A stretch of DNA of 64,000 bases from NCBI GenBank assembly GCA_036971715.1, contig JAVHJL010000005.1:3596001-3660000 (forward strand), read 5' to 3'. The translations under genes and the position numbers were made by a program. Positions within the stretch are counted from its first letter, which is position 1, and every line of letters begins with the position of its first letter. A model generated the notes under the pieces. The model made no database searches. It was not told the origin of the DNA and saw only the letters and a list, made by a program, of their open reading frames with translations. The DNA comes from Arthrobotrys musiformis. Lineage: Eukaryota; Ascomycota; Orbiliomycetes; Orbiliales; Orbiliaceae. This document shows, in pieces, positions 48,901 to 59,196 of this stretch.

Positions 48901-50437
48901 TATTGGTCTTCTTGATGGTCTTGCTGACATATCCAACGGGATAGCTTTTGCAGACACCGTTCATGCAAGATTTGCATTCGACTTTGAGAGACTTCCAATT
49001 GTGGCCCCATGCGATGTTGCCGCCGTGGGCTTTGCCCATACCATATTCTTCATACCATTGCTTCTCGCCTTGGGGGTAGCCGCCTTGTGGGTAATCACCA
49101 TAGGCATGACCACCCGGGGTGGGCTTCTCGCCTTGGCCGTAGGTCCCCTTAGACCACCATCCTTTGCTAGATCCCCCCATAGGCCACCAGCCCTTGGTGT
49201 AAGAGTCCTTGTTCCACCAGCCCTTGTAACCATCGGCTGAACCGCCCTGGGCAACATCATAAACGTTGTTTTCGGGTTGTCCCATTTCATAGCCACCGTT
49301 TCCTTGATACTCGGGCTTATACTGTCCATAATACTCGGGCTTATATTCTCCATGGTATACGGGCTTGTACTCGCCTGCATAAACAGGCTTGCTCTCACCG
49401 TGGTATTCCGGTTTGTAGTCGCCATATACGGGCTTGTACTCACCGCTGACGGTAGGCTTGTACTCGCCATTGGCAGCAGGTTTGTAGTTGCCGTTGTATC
49501 CAGGTTTGTATTCACCGGAATGCCCAAGCTTATAGTCTGCAGGGTGCCCGGGCTTGGCGCTAACGTGTGGGTGACCGGCAACGTAGCCGTTATCAATTTT
49601 ATAAGTACCCATACCACCGTTCTCCTTAGAGTATGTGGAATCGTAGTAGTGAGGAACCGGTTGGCCGTTGCTTACGGGATGAACATAACCGCCCTGGCCA
49701 CCTGCAACATTGTATTCTGGACATTGGTTACCGTTCTGCTTTGCTGTATAGTCTGGAACATAATTGGTGTTACCGCCGCTGATGTAGGGACCGGGCCCCT
49801 GCTGGTGCTGTGGTGCTGGTCCTTGAGGAGCTGGTCCGTAGGTACCTTTTCCACCAGGCGTCTTGGTGCCAGAATAATCGGGGCTGTAATCCCCACTGTA
49901 CCACTTGTAGTAGTCGGTGTAGTTGCAAACATGGTAATCCCAGCCAGTGTTAACATATGGGAACTGGGTTGGCTCAGGAACATATGTAGAAGTAGTACCG
50001 TAGTAGCAAGTACCTGCTTGTTCACAGCGGCATGTTTCAATCTTGTTGGTCGGGTAGGCTGCAATGGTGACTGGTTGATCAATTTGAGTGACCGTGGCAA
50101 CACCATTGTAGCATGGAACTTCGGTAGATAACCAGCGATATGAGGAGGTTTTGTAGACTGTCTGGCATTTCTCCTTATTCTTGGAGTCACAGACGACGTA
50201 CTCTGGGGTGCAAGAGTAAACTGGCTGGAATTGCTTGGTGACTGGAGTCGGCTTTGCGCCTGGCTTGGGGGTGATGATTGTGTAGATAGTTGGTCCGCAC
50301 TGGTCGTAGTTCCTCTCCATGAGGGCAGGTGCAGCAGCTGCAGCCTTCCTATCGCTGATAGGTTGGCGGGGGGCAGCATATGCCGACCCCAAAAGGAGTG
50401 GCGCGGCCAAAGCCGCCAAATGCATATTGCGCATCAT
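45953..50437 (-). CDS. Secreted mucin-like Tyr-Lys-Pro repeat protein, two exons, 1,471 aa
   Basis: Exons 50437-46304 and 46234-45953, with a 69-nt intron in phase 0. Order: signal peptide (about 1-21); an N-terminal Cys-containing domain (about 45-172); a Gly/Tyr/Pro-rich region; nine octapeptide units of the form G-E-Y-K-P-x-Y-x (about 308-378); three KGWW motifs exactly ten residues apart (405-428); a four-Cys segment (about 487-535); a Thr/Val-rich stretch; a six-Cys globular domain (about 647-767) that I think belongs to an unnamed fungal wall-protein family; about 510 residues of Ser/Thr-rich mucin-like repeats (STTK.STTA.PSSS type); and a C-terminal Cys-rich domain (about 1290-1471). 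I see no clear GPI signal. This is the plan of fungal adhesins: sticky or globular head, O-glycosylated stalk, wall-attached end. Codon use is biased. A TATA box lies 251 bp upstream. Function (adhesion or wall structure) is inferred. Confidence 0.9.
46700..48130 (-). repeat. Ser/Thr-rich coding minisatellite
   Basis: Degenerate tandem units coding for Ser/Thr with spaced Lys, Ala, Gly and Pro (for example SSSSTLSTTK and AGPSSSTSSSS). The sub-array around 47560-47800 is the most uniform, with almost identical AGPSSST units, suggesting recent expansion. Such coding repeats often vary in length among isolates. Confidence 0.85.
49304..49537 (-). repeat. Octapeptide Gly-Glu-Tyr-Lys-Pro repeats (nine units)
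   Basis: 24-bp coding units translating to G-[E/N/D/Q]-Y-K-P-x-Y-x: GEYKPGYN, GNYKPAAN, GEYKPTVS, GEYKPVY (7), GDYKPEYH, GESKPVYA, GEYKPVYH, GEYKPEYY, GQYKPEYQ, preceded by a degenerate DYKLGHS. Only one unit lacks the first Tyr (GESKP). The protein context is secreted. Confidence 0.95.
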
Positions 50438-52606
50438 ACAATACCAGAACCGCCTAGTAGCTCAATGGGTTTTGAGGTCAGACTCCAGGAGAAGTGTGGT
50501 TAGAATGAAAGAGCAATAGAGTTATAGAATATTGAACGAATGTGGGTTATCTTAAAACAATAAGAATCTAAGGAAAGGAATGAATGACGAAAAACAATTG
50601 CAAGTACTAAGTGAGTGAATAGAGTCGATGTTGCTGATGAGAGGAAATAAAATCTACTCGACAACGACGATCAGCTGTCCTCTTTATACCCTGAAGGCTC
50701 GCAAGGTTTATATTAATATTGTCGAGATATATATGTATACATGAACCTGCATATCGGCCTTCATTCTTCTGTAGTCCTTTGCTAATACCAATTTTAGCGT
50801 TACAGCTGCAGGCCTGCAGGTCATCATCTGAAAAGCATGTGGAACGGCTGTTCAGCTTCTCTGGCTGAGAGGAATGTATACCTCATTTTCGGACTGTGGC
50901 TAGCTGTAGGACCGAAGCTCGACAAATTCGCGAATAGAGTTCGATACTCGCAAAAAAATGTGTACAGCAAACCAAAGAATCTAGGCCTAGCTTGGATGCA
51001 AGGTAGCTCGCACTGGTGCCCCTTTCCCTGAATGCTATTGTACCCATTTTTTTCACGTTGTATATGTATATATCTCACAGGAAGCCATCGCGAATGTTAC
51101 ATCCAAGCTAGGGGACTCGGGCGGTACCAAGCTGGTAATATAATTCGAAATTCTCTGCTATACTATAAGAGCCCGGTAGAGGCTAGCCCGTTGTATTTTA
51201 AAATTTCATTTTTGTCAAATTAAAAAGAGGCGGATACTGAAAATAAACAGCAGCATTGTTGCATAGTAAATTTACGTTTGCTATTACGCGCAAGTTAAGA
51301 CTCGCGCTCGTCACTGCCATATGCATGTCTCGTGCCCAGACCATGGAAGGCATGATGTGGGGAGAAACTATCAGGATGCGGACGCCAATGTCAGGACTCA
51401 GAGCTCGAGCCAATAACTGATCAGGGCAGCACGAAAAAAAAATACACATAGACAATTTGACGCTTGGCTGCGTATTAGTAATTACGTGCCTACAAGCCTA
51501 GGCCAGGCCAGGGCCCGTGAAGAAATGGGGCGCATCGCAAAGGTATGCGTACCTTCACTATCTGAGCCAGCATATTTATGTATAAAACATCAAATGCATA
51601 CTGACGCTGCATTCATTTAGCCGAGAATCGCACCAAACTAATAATGTTCAATCCAATTCTCCAATTATCATTCCCCTGCATGAGCACGCAATGTACATGT
51701 CATTTTAATAGTTATATGATATGATAGTTAACACTATCGTTAGTTAAGATAGTATTTTAAATACTAAGCTTTTTGTATCGCCAACTAAAAATCCAAACGA
51801 TTAACCCAATTCTTCTCGGGAGATACCGTGCTCGATGTTGCGACTGGCGATACAATGAAACACCCCTCTGCTGCTTCTCTTGTGTCGGGATAGAGACCAG
51901 CGCTTTTGTTTTTGTTGGGGGGCATTCGTGCCCCTTGCTTCGAATTTAGGATAGTTTAAGAATTCCACAGGAATAATAGTCGTTTCGCTAGGAACGGATT
52001 GTCCCTAAAAAGCTTGTTTTTTGTATGAACTTGGAAATTTGGGTAACGGGCCTCGAAATTACACCTTCCACGAATTCAAAGGAGGCAGCTACCTAAGTAA
52101 TGGTCTGGCACCGCGAGCGTCGACCCCCCGAGGCTACATTTCCCCGAGCCAAAAACTGCGTTGCAACTATGTGTTGTCAAACTGTTGTAGATTGTTCTGA
52201 TAAGATTGATAAGACTTCTATTTTAGGCAGTCCTTCGGCTGGCAAACACATCAAAAAGCTTTGCGGTCCCAACATCTGGCTGAAACCACTCTTTTAGCTC
52301 CGCCCTATTTGCTTTCAACATCAAGATCATGCAAAATGGATGATACCAAGTAACCACAATACGTTAATATTGCATCTCCCCAACATCGAAGGCACAAGCT
52401 ACCGTCAATAGCACCTTTGTCCGTAGTAGATATTGCCTCTTCCCCAGATATCCCATGACCAATTTCTCGGTGGCGCCTGGCCATGGTATTCGAAACGAGA
52501 TATAGCTCGTCGAGACCAGCAAGATTTATCTTCAGACGCAGACCAGCAGTCAGATAAGACGATAGCAGTTCGAGTCGTATCGCCGTGGCATAGAGTTCTT
52601 CCAACG
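50438..52606. other. Intergenic, divergent promoters
   Basis: Upstream regions of the repeat protein (-) and of the orphan at 52607 (+). No separate gene is seen. The orphan's frame is open from about 52433, so an extra 5' exon may reach into the right end. Confidence 0.5.
50683..50688 (-). promoter_or_regulatory. TATA box of the repeat-protein gene
   Basis: TATAAA in the context GGGTATAAAGAGG on the coding strand, 251 bp before the ATG at 50437, followed by a C/T- and A-rich probable leader. Confidence 0.5.
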
Positions 52607-53929
52607 ATGCCCGCCCTCGTCCGAAACTTGAAAGCTGCGCGGCATTTCCAACGTGTTTTGGTCTTTGTGGCCCCCAACGAAATCGGGGGCCATGCTTATT
52701 TATACCGGATGCTAAAGACGACTAGACACCCTCTGTATATCGTCTATGCCATTCGCCGCTCAAGAGATGCCACACTTCCGTTCTTATACGTACAAAAGAG
52801 CGAAGAATTTAAGAAGGCGCTTGCCGAAACCGACTCCACGATGTCCTTTTATGAAATGAGAGGACCTATCTCAGACTTGAGTGATCCGGCCATGGGAGGG
52901 AGGGATTGGGTATCTCTGGCGAGAGATCCCATTCTTCGATGTTCTCGGGCTCACGGGGAACGTCCTATTAGCTATATTTTCATCAACGGACATCCAAATT
53001 TCGGGCACAGAATTAGCGATACCGAGAGTAATACAATCCGACAAGGACGACTCGCCAAATACTGGGCACCCTACCTGGGTGCTTTACATAATATCGCTCG
53101 GCCCGACATGGAGAACGGATGTGACCGTCAAGCACCTTGGCTTAGCGCGAAATGGTTCACTATTCAGATGAGCTCTATCCTTACTGCTTTGTTACCGCTA
53201 GTGCGCAATGACGGCGAAGGGGTTGTGGTTTTGAAAACTCCTGCGGACTCGACACTTAATATCATACGATCGCGGGAGATGCGAGCTAGTTTTGCTCATC
53301 CGACGCCCTACCTTTACGAGTCGGCAGTTAGATCTCTCCGCGAAGCTACCGAAATTCTCAGACTAAATAGGGGAGGGTGGGATCCGATGTGGCCGGAAAA
53401 AGAAGACTTTCTAGGCGTTGGTGATGTCTTTGCGAAATCAGCGATTACGATGTATAAATCATTCACCCCTTTCGAAAATATTACATTCCACCGATGCGGC
53501 CACGACTACGATGACATCAACGGTCCCGTTTCATTATTGATGGATCCGAAGGTTCCAAAGCCCGCATCTGCATTTACCAAAGAGGACCTAGCTTTCGCCA
53601 GGCGAGACCTCCCTACGGATCTCCGAGGTGCTGATGTACAAAAGAACCCTATATCTCGTGACGAGACCTTGGGGGGTAACCCCCTCATTCGCTGGACCTC
53701 GAGCCCAGATTCCCTCCCACACAACTTGAACCGACCCCGCCGGATAGATTGGATAACTGGAGAGCTGACACAGGGCCCTCAAACCAAGGACGCCAGTCGT
53801 CCTCTCATCAGAAGCGCCTTTGCAGATTTGGCAATCGACAAAGATGTTCCGGCCACTACCCGTTACTCTCCGTTTAATCCGCGTGCATACCCCCCGATCC
53901 AAAATCCAAAGAAGGGGCCGCAATCCTAG
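52607..53929 (+). CDS. Orphan protein, 440 aa or longer
   Basis: I do not recognise it. The frame is open from about 52433, but its first ATG is at 52607; an upstream exon joined at an AG near 52447 (CCCCAG) is possible, and the extra sequence (including VRVVSPWHRVLPT) looks protein-like. The body has a VLVFVAPNEIGGHAYLYRML segment, an alternating alpha/beta look, and a helix-strand pair (SSILTALLPLVRNDGEGVVVLKTP) that faintly recalls the late part of Rossmann-type methyltransferases. No SAM-binding glycine motif is visible, so I do not assign that function. The C-terminal 70 residues are Pro/Arg-rich and disordered. No signal peptide or membrane segment. Confidence 0.7.
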   Translation: MPALVRNLKAARHFQRVLVFVAPNEIGGHAYLYRMLKTTRHPLYIVYAIRRSRDATLPFLYVQKSEEFKKALAETDSTMSFYEMRGPISDLSDPAMGGRDWVSLARDPILRCSRAHGERPISYIFINGHPNFGHRISDTESNTIRQGRLAKYWAPYLGALHNIARPDMENGCDRQAPWLSAKWFTIQMSSILTALLPLVRNDGEGVVVLKTPADSTLNIIRSREMRASFAHPTPYLYESAVRSLREATEILRLNRGGWDPMWPEKEDFLGVGDVFAKSAITMYKSFTPFENITFHRCGHDYDDINGPVSLLMDPKVPKPASAFTKEDLAFARRDLPTDLRGADVQKNPISRDETLGGNPLIRWTSSPDSLPHNLNRPRRIDWITGELTQGPQTKDASRPLIRSAFADLAIDKDVPATTRYSPFNPRAYPPIQNPKKGPQS

Positions 53930-54846
53930 ATATGCTAGAATGGTGGGCTGGGGAATACCGCAGGTTTCCTGAAGTGTACCAATTTCAGGCTTCGGGATTT
54001 TTAATATGTGGTCGACATCTTTGATACCAGCCAGGACACGGAGTTGACGATGGGCGCTCTTGAATTTATTGCTTACGGGCCTTTTGGTGTTTCCTTCATA
54101 CACATGTAATCGAGACTCTGGTTTGTTTCGAGGTCTTGTATTTAAGTATCTTTTTATAATTTGCATATACTATAGTACTACCATATTAGTCTAGACACAT
54201 ACCATATTATCGTTTCAGAAACAACTTGGAAAGAAACGATCCTTCGGCGAGGAGGGCCAAACCAGCACATGGCCCCATCGATTTTAGAGTGCTGCAACCC
54301 CATTTATGGTTCGCCAACTGATTGTTTGCGAAAGAAAAAAAAGGAAGATCCTCTTATCCTGATTATGCACGGGTTCACTAGCTTCAGAATGTCTATCGTC
54401 TACAAGCCAATCAGGCGGGATGACGTGGTGGGTTAGCCTTGGAATGCAAAGCAAGACATTCGACGCCACACACTAAGAATGTTTTTTTCCCTCCCTCGCT
54501 CCCGGTTGAGTGAGGCCCTCTGAAGTATTTAATTCCAGTGCGGGGTCATGATCATTGCCCGTCAGATAAATCTTCCAATTGATCCTGTGGATCTGTACTG
54601 CAAGTTCAAGACCAGCAACCAAATTAGCAACGCAAGAATTCCAACAAGTGCACGATTGCCAATCCCTAATCCTCAAGTGCTTGAGTCAATATACTTAAAT
54701 TTAAATCTTTATCATTCTGCCCTAAAGCCGAAATATACACCCCGAAATAACTTGTCGCTTAGAGAGAACCCTACGTACTAAAGATCTTATTAATATTATA
54801 TTTGATCCCGACGTTCCGGCTTTTATTCAAGAACCTAAACGCCATC
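53930..54846. other. Intergenic
   Basis: Lies between two plus-strand genes. No gene is seen. The 60 bases before the ATG at 54847 are AT-rich. Confidence 0.6.
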
Positions 54847-55317
54847 ATGCCGTACGCATCTCAAACATTTTCCTCCAAAGTGGCCCCTCTCATGGCCCTG
54901 ACCGGCCCTTACACAAACGGTGCCTGGACTTCCATCCTCTCCACCATTTTCCCGTTCCCAGAGTACCTCGTCATCCCCCGGTACCGTGTTGGAGGCGGCG
55001 GCTCGCCGAAAGCAGATTTAGTGGTCTGGGACGTCGAGAACAACGTTGCAAAGCTTGTTTATGAGGGGAAGAAAGTCGGGAAATCGACTTCGTCTATTGA
55101 TGAAGCAGATGAGCAGTTGATTCGATATATTAAGGCACTTGGCGTGGAATATGGGATTGCGGCGGTGGGAAGGACTGTGGCTGTTGTCAAGAAGGTTGAT
55201 GACCAGTTAGTGGAGCTCCAGTGGGCTGATGGAAAGATCGTGGAAGATGCGGGGGAGCATCGATATGACGTTGTCGAAGATGCGGTTAAGATTGAGGAGC
55301 TGTTGAGGGCGATTTGA
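54847..55317 (+). CDS. Very small PD-(D/E)XK-like protein, 156 aa
   Basis: The middle of this single-exon protein fits the restriction-endonuclease-like fold: KADLVVWD (Asp 57), then after about 15 residues LVYEGKK (Glu 73, Lys 75, the E-x-K), then a helix EQLIRYI carrying Q-x-x-x-Y (Gln 90, Tyr 94), and a following IAAVGRTVAVVKK strand pair. The D ... ExK ... QxxxY order is that of RecB-like nucleases. Fungal genomes carry related domains in proteins of unknown role. It is very short for a nuclease, with no extra DNA-binding domain, and no signal peptide. I used the ATG at 54847; codons upstream are open but lack an ATG. Nuclease activity is inferred from motifs only. Confidence 0.7.
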   Translation: MPYASQTFSSKVAPLMALTGPYTNGAWTSILSTIFPFPEYLVIPRYRVGGGGSPKADLVVWDVENNVAKLVYEGKKVGKSTSSIDEADEQLIRYIKALGVEYGIAAVGRTVAVVKKVDDQLVELQWADGKIVEDAGEHRYDVVEDAVKIEELLRAI

Positions 55318-55945
55318 TCTTGGGCTACGTTCCTGTTGGGGCTTTTGGGAATATCAAGCTCGGAGTGTCAGGATGGGATGCTGATTCGAGGTATTCATTT
55401 TTTTCATTTTCATTTTCATTACTATTTTTATCTGTAATTGGTCTCCTTTTTCCCTCTCTTTCTTTACCTGGATGCTTTTGAACGAAAATATACTTGGATT
55501 TACAATATCGAGCGGGCGGGACATGGATTTGGGATGGTTGGATTGCTTTTTGGAGTGGAATGCGCTTTTGTACTTACTTAGTCGAGGCGACATCTTATCA
55601 TAACGTTAATTTACTATTTTGAGCCGCATCACTAGTTGCAACGTTGCTACCTGTTGGATTTCTGAGCAAGGCTACCGCGTATGTAGATCGCGCGTAGGGT
55701 TTACAACGTTCAAGTTGCCTTACCTTCACTTTCTTGTCGTCTTTCCAGGGTCATATCGGCCCGGATATGTGAGTATCCGACGCCTCGTTTGAGCTTATGC
55801 GTAGTACGATATTGGCAGTATAACATGTCATAGAATCTCATAATTCCAGGAGTTGTTTCCCGCATTTATTGGTTACTATATATAGTATTCACTTTGGATG
55901 ATGTCAAGCTAAAGTTACACTTTAACCAGGGACTTTAAGATGTAA
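55318..55945. other. Intergenic, convergent 3' ends
   Basis: Between the 3' ends of the PD-(D/E)XK-like gene (+) and the next gene (-). Contains a T-rich TTTTCA repeat at about 55393-55425. No gene is seen. Confidence 0.6.
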
Positions 55946-57093
55946 CTAAAGGATCGCGTGATCTCTTCGATAAAACCATGTTACACCAGACGAAGCCTCC
56001 ACCAACCTGTACTTAAGCACAATCTCGATGAATGCTAAGAAAGGAGTGGGGTTCAGCAGTTCCCATCTGTTGCAAGTGATTTTTACGTAGTCGAAACCCG
56101 AGTTTACACCGAAGAGTGAGGTTTGTTTTTCGAATTCGACAACCTGTTGAATACGTGGTTTGTGTTAGTTATATCATTCTTGCGTTAGGTATTAGGAGTG
56201 GCGGCCATATCAGCGACTATGGAGGGGAGGAATAAGTTTGTACTTACATTACCGTTGTAGTTTCTGTCCTTCCTAACCCACTTTTGGAAGTACTCGCAGA
56301 GCAAAGTAAGGCTGCCCTGGTGGGAGCCTTCGATGTGGAGCTCCTTGTCGCCGTATTTCCGGACGTAGATTAAGTAGGGGGTGGAAGTTTCGAAAAGAGC
56401 TTCCGGCCGTCCTAGGGACTGGAGAGACGGGAGCCTTTCGGGGGCATAGGTGGGTTGCAATTGAGTGCCTGTTGTGGGGACAGGAGCAGAAACAGGAACA
56501 GCAGTGGGTGGCACAACGGACCAACTGTCATCGTCTACTGGAGTTGCTGCTGGATCGGCTCCTCCTCCAATAGGTAGAGTTGCGACGCCGGTCTTTGCCG
56601 CTGGCGCAGCCTTCTCATTGAAGAGATGCTCGAAATCGCCGGCGAACCCTGCTTGTAGGACGTTCTCGAACACCTTTTCTCCTTTCTTGGGGAATAGGAT
56701 CTTGAGTCGCTCCAAGCTGCCGTCCCAGAGTGTTTCCGGTCTTCCAGATCCGTATATATCGTCGCTGACCCCGATTTCTAATTTAATATAGCTTCCACCG
56801 GCCGCTTTGACCTTTTCTAAGAGCTCATCTGTCCAACTCTCGAGGGTGTCATTGTCAAGGCGTTCTTGAAGGCATGCTGCCCAAATCTTTGCGGCCTCTT
56901 CGAAGTACGGAATGAAGGTCCCTGGATCCGGATGTTGATGGCCGAAGACGGTCCAAAGCATACCCCAATCGACAACAATTTCGATTTGCTTGCCGATGTT
57001 GCTAGATATTGCGTTTATGGCCTGGTTGAGTGGACTGCCGGCTGGTTCCCAGAGGTCACGTACGCCCATGCGGACTTTTACGGGACTAGTCAT
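55946..57093 (-). CDS. Conserved fungal protein of unknown function, two exons, 347 aa
   Basis: Exons 57093-56248 and 56143-55946 (104-nt intron with a CTAAC branch site). The second exon is needed: it adds 65 residues ending TWFYRRDHAIL, and the family I recall typically ends with a W-(V/F)-Y-R-R-D segment. The N-terminus (VRMGVRDLWEP, then IVVDWGMLW and PYFEEAAKIWAACLQERLDND) and the later TPYLIYVR...GSHQGSLTLLCEYFQKW block are also family features, with a Pro/Ala-rich linker between the two lobes (about 175-220). I know no biochemical function. No signal peptide; probably intracellular. Without the splice the frame would end soon after the donor. Confidence 0.85.
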
Positions 57094-59196
57094 CAGTACA
57101 CATGTTGGTCAGCGTGATGCACATCCACAGAATGATCATATTCGTGCGTATGGCGTTTTGTTTGCTCGAATTCGGCTATAGAGTTGCATAATATGACCGA
57201 CATGGCGCTCTTGCCAGCCGACGGGATAATTGATGCATGGATTTCCTTGGTTCGCCTTGGTTTCGTGGAGGGAGTTCCGGCGCGGACTTACAGTTTTACT
57301 GTTGCCATTGTTCTTTTTGGGAAGTATGTGTATCCCAATATCCTAGGTAGATGCGAGATTTGTGAATGACTCCGCGATATGTAACCACCCTCGAGAAATC
57401 AATTTGGGATCTTGAAAAACAAAAAAGCCGGAGAATTTAATCTTGGAAGTTAACTTTGTGCGGCTGAATATGATCAAGTGGGATGGTAGCAGGGGAAGGG
57501 TTTGAATTCTCCACCAAGGTTGATAGATGATTCAATGATGGTGAGCAGTTGGATGTTGCAGACGAGGTTCTTGAAATAGTAGGGAGGGTTTATTGAAAAG
57601 GAGACGCTCGTTCATATCGAAACCCTCGTGAAAGTAACTTCTATCGATATATCGGGTGCGGGGATCAATTTGCACCCGTGAACAAAGATTGCTTGAGCAC
57701 ACATGCATGCGCCCGAGGCCATAAAGGCAGTTTCGAATTCGTATGCAACCATGTGCATGCAGACGATCCGTGTGCCTAGGAGCCGCTATTTCGAAGTTCG
57801 TGATCGATCACGCATGAAGTTTGGTTTATGAGTCCAATCGGAATAGGCTTTCCCAAGGCGTCTTTTCCGAATTCCCTGAAGCTCTGCGAATTCATGAACC
57901 GAATGTACCCTTCTAGCTTTCAGCCCCCATGTTCGTGGTATTCTTGAAAGGGTCTAGCGGGTTTTCGCTGGAGCTACCCCGGCCTGAGTTAAATTGGATC
58001 CAGAGGTTTCAAGGGTTTTTCAACTTTTGGCAGTTAGGAAAACTCCTGTCGCTGTTAGCCGAGACCACCCGTGCTAGATCGAGGTTGGTCGATTCGAATT
58101 AACCCCGCTATTATCTAAGTGGATACGCCGCCGATGCCGCCTTATTTCTAGGCGGATGGCAATTGAATGTTCATCGATGATGGAAGCGGGCCCGAATACT
58201 GTTGATGTTGTGTGCCCAGCCTAATAACTAGGCTGCGAAAGGGTTGTCGGATCGAGAAACTGTTGTCTCGAATCCAGACCCTGGGGGAGAAACTCGAAAA
58301 ACAAGGAAATTCGATAGCGTGTACTCTGTACATACATGTTTGCGTGTTCCTCCAAGATGTATATGGAACAGCTAATGTGCACAGTACAGAGACCCCAAGC
58401 TAAATGTTTGAGGTGATCGCTGCAATGGGATAGCAAGTTTGACCTCAATGTGGGAAAACCTCGAAAATACCTGTTTCCAAAAATGCAACAGTATGGAAAA
58501 CTGATCAAGTTTAGATCCCCACTTTACACCGCTGGTTCGGAACTTCCAAGATAGCCCACCCCTATTGGCCCGATTCATCCAAACAGCCTCACTTGCAGAT
58601 GCGGGCGTGCAGAGCTTAGCGACGCGGCGGCCATAATTGAACGAGGGAGGGAGGGAGGGTTTTTTTGGGCATGCCTAGCTCGTGAAAATAAGAAAAGGGA
58701 GGCCAAAATGGCACGGCAAGTGTCTGCACCACCGCTCCAGTCCCAATTGACTCTGCACGCGCATCAAGCTGCTACATGTGCGCACGTTCTTTCGTAATAT
58801 GCAGGGCGCTGATGAGTTACGTGTAAGCTTTTTGCTGTTTTGTTGAGCTTCGTCGTCGACCGGAGCTAGAGTGACTCCGGCGCGCTCGGATGCCGATGCT
58901 GTTGAGACTCTTGGAACCCTGAACTTGAGTGTAGCCGTGGAAGAATTCGTGATCTACCGTTTCAGCTCCAAAACTGAACTAGAAAGTTTGGAGAGAAGAT
59001 GGGAAGTGCGAGGTTATCGGGAAGACGAAGCAGAAATATAAAAGCTTCGACCTCGCCCTCCTCAATTGAGTTATAGTTTCCAGTCCACATCCAGTCCCTC
59101 AAGCAAATCAGCTTTGATAGCTATAATCTCTCCCATATATCGTATCTTCAAATACCCCTCTTTTAAATTTAACTCCTTTCCTCATAACCATTGACA
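57094..59196. other. Intergenic, divergent promoters
   Basis: Shared upstream region of the genes at 55946-57093 (-) and 59197 (+). Only short open frames. Contains a GGGA repeat run (about 58645-58660) and, near the right end, the TATA box and C/T-rich leader of the next gene. Confidence 0.55.
59037..59044 (+). promoter_or_regulatory. TATA box of the duplicated orphan
   Basis: TATAAAAG, 160 bp upstream of the ATG at 59197, followed by a C/T-rich leader with CTCAAGCAAATC-like sequence. Typical of strongly expressed fungal genes. Confidence 0.6.

Noticed and set aside
46665..50131. Long plus-strand open frames (up to 305 codons) opposite the mucin-like gene
   Set aside because: They are shadows of the Ser/Thr and Tyr/Gly repeats on the other strand. 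Their translations are low-complexity Val/Glu/Asp/Gly strings without domains, and the minus-strand reading has a signal peptide, conserved cysteines and a clean splice.
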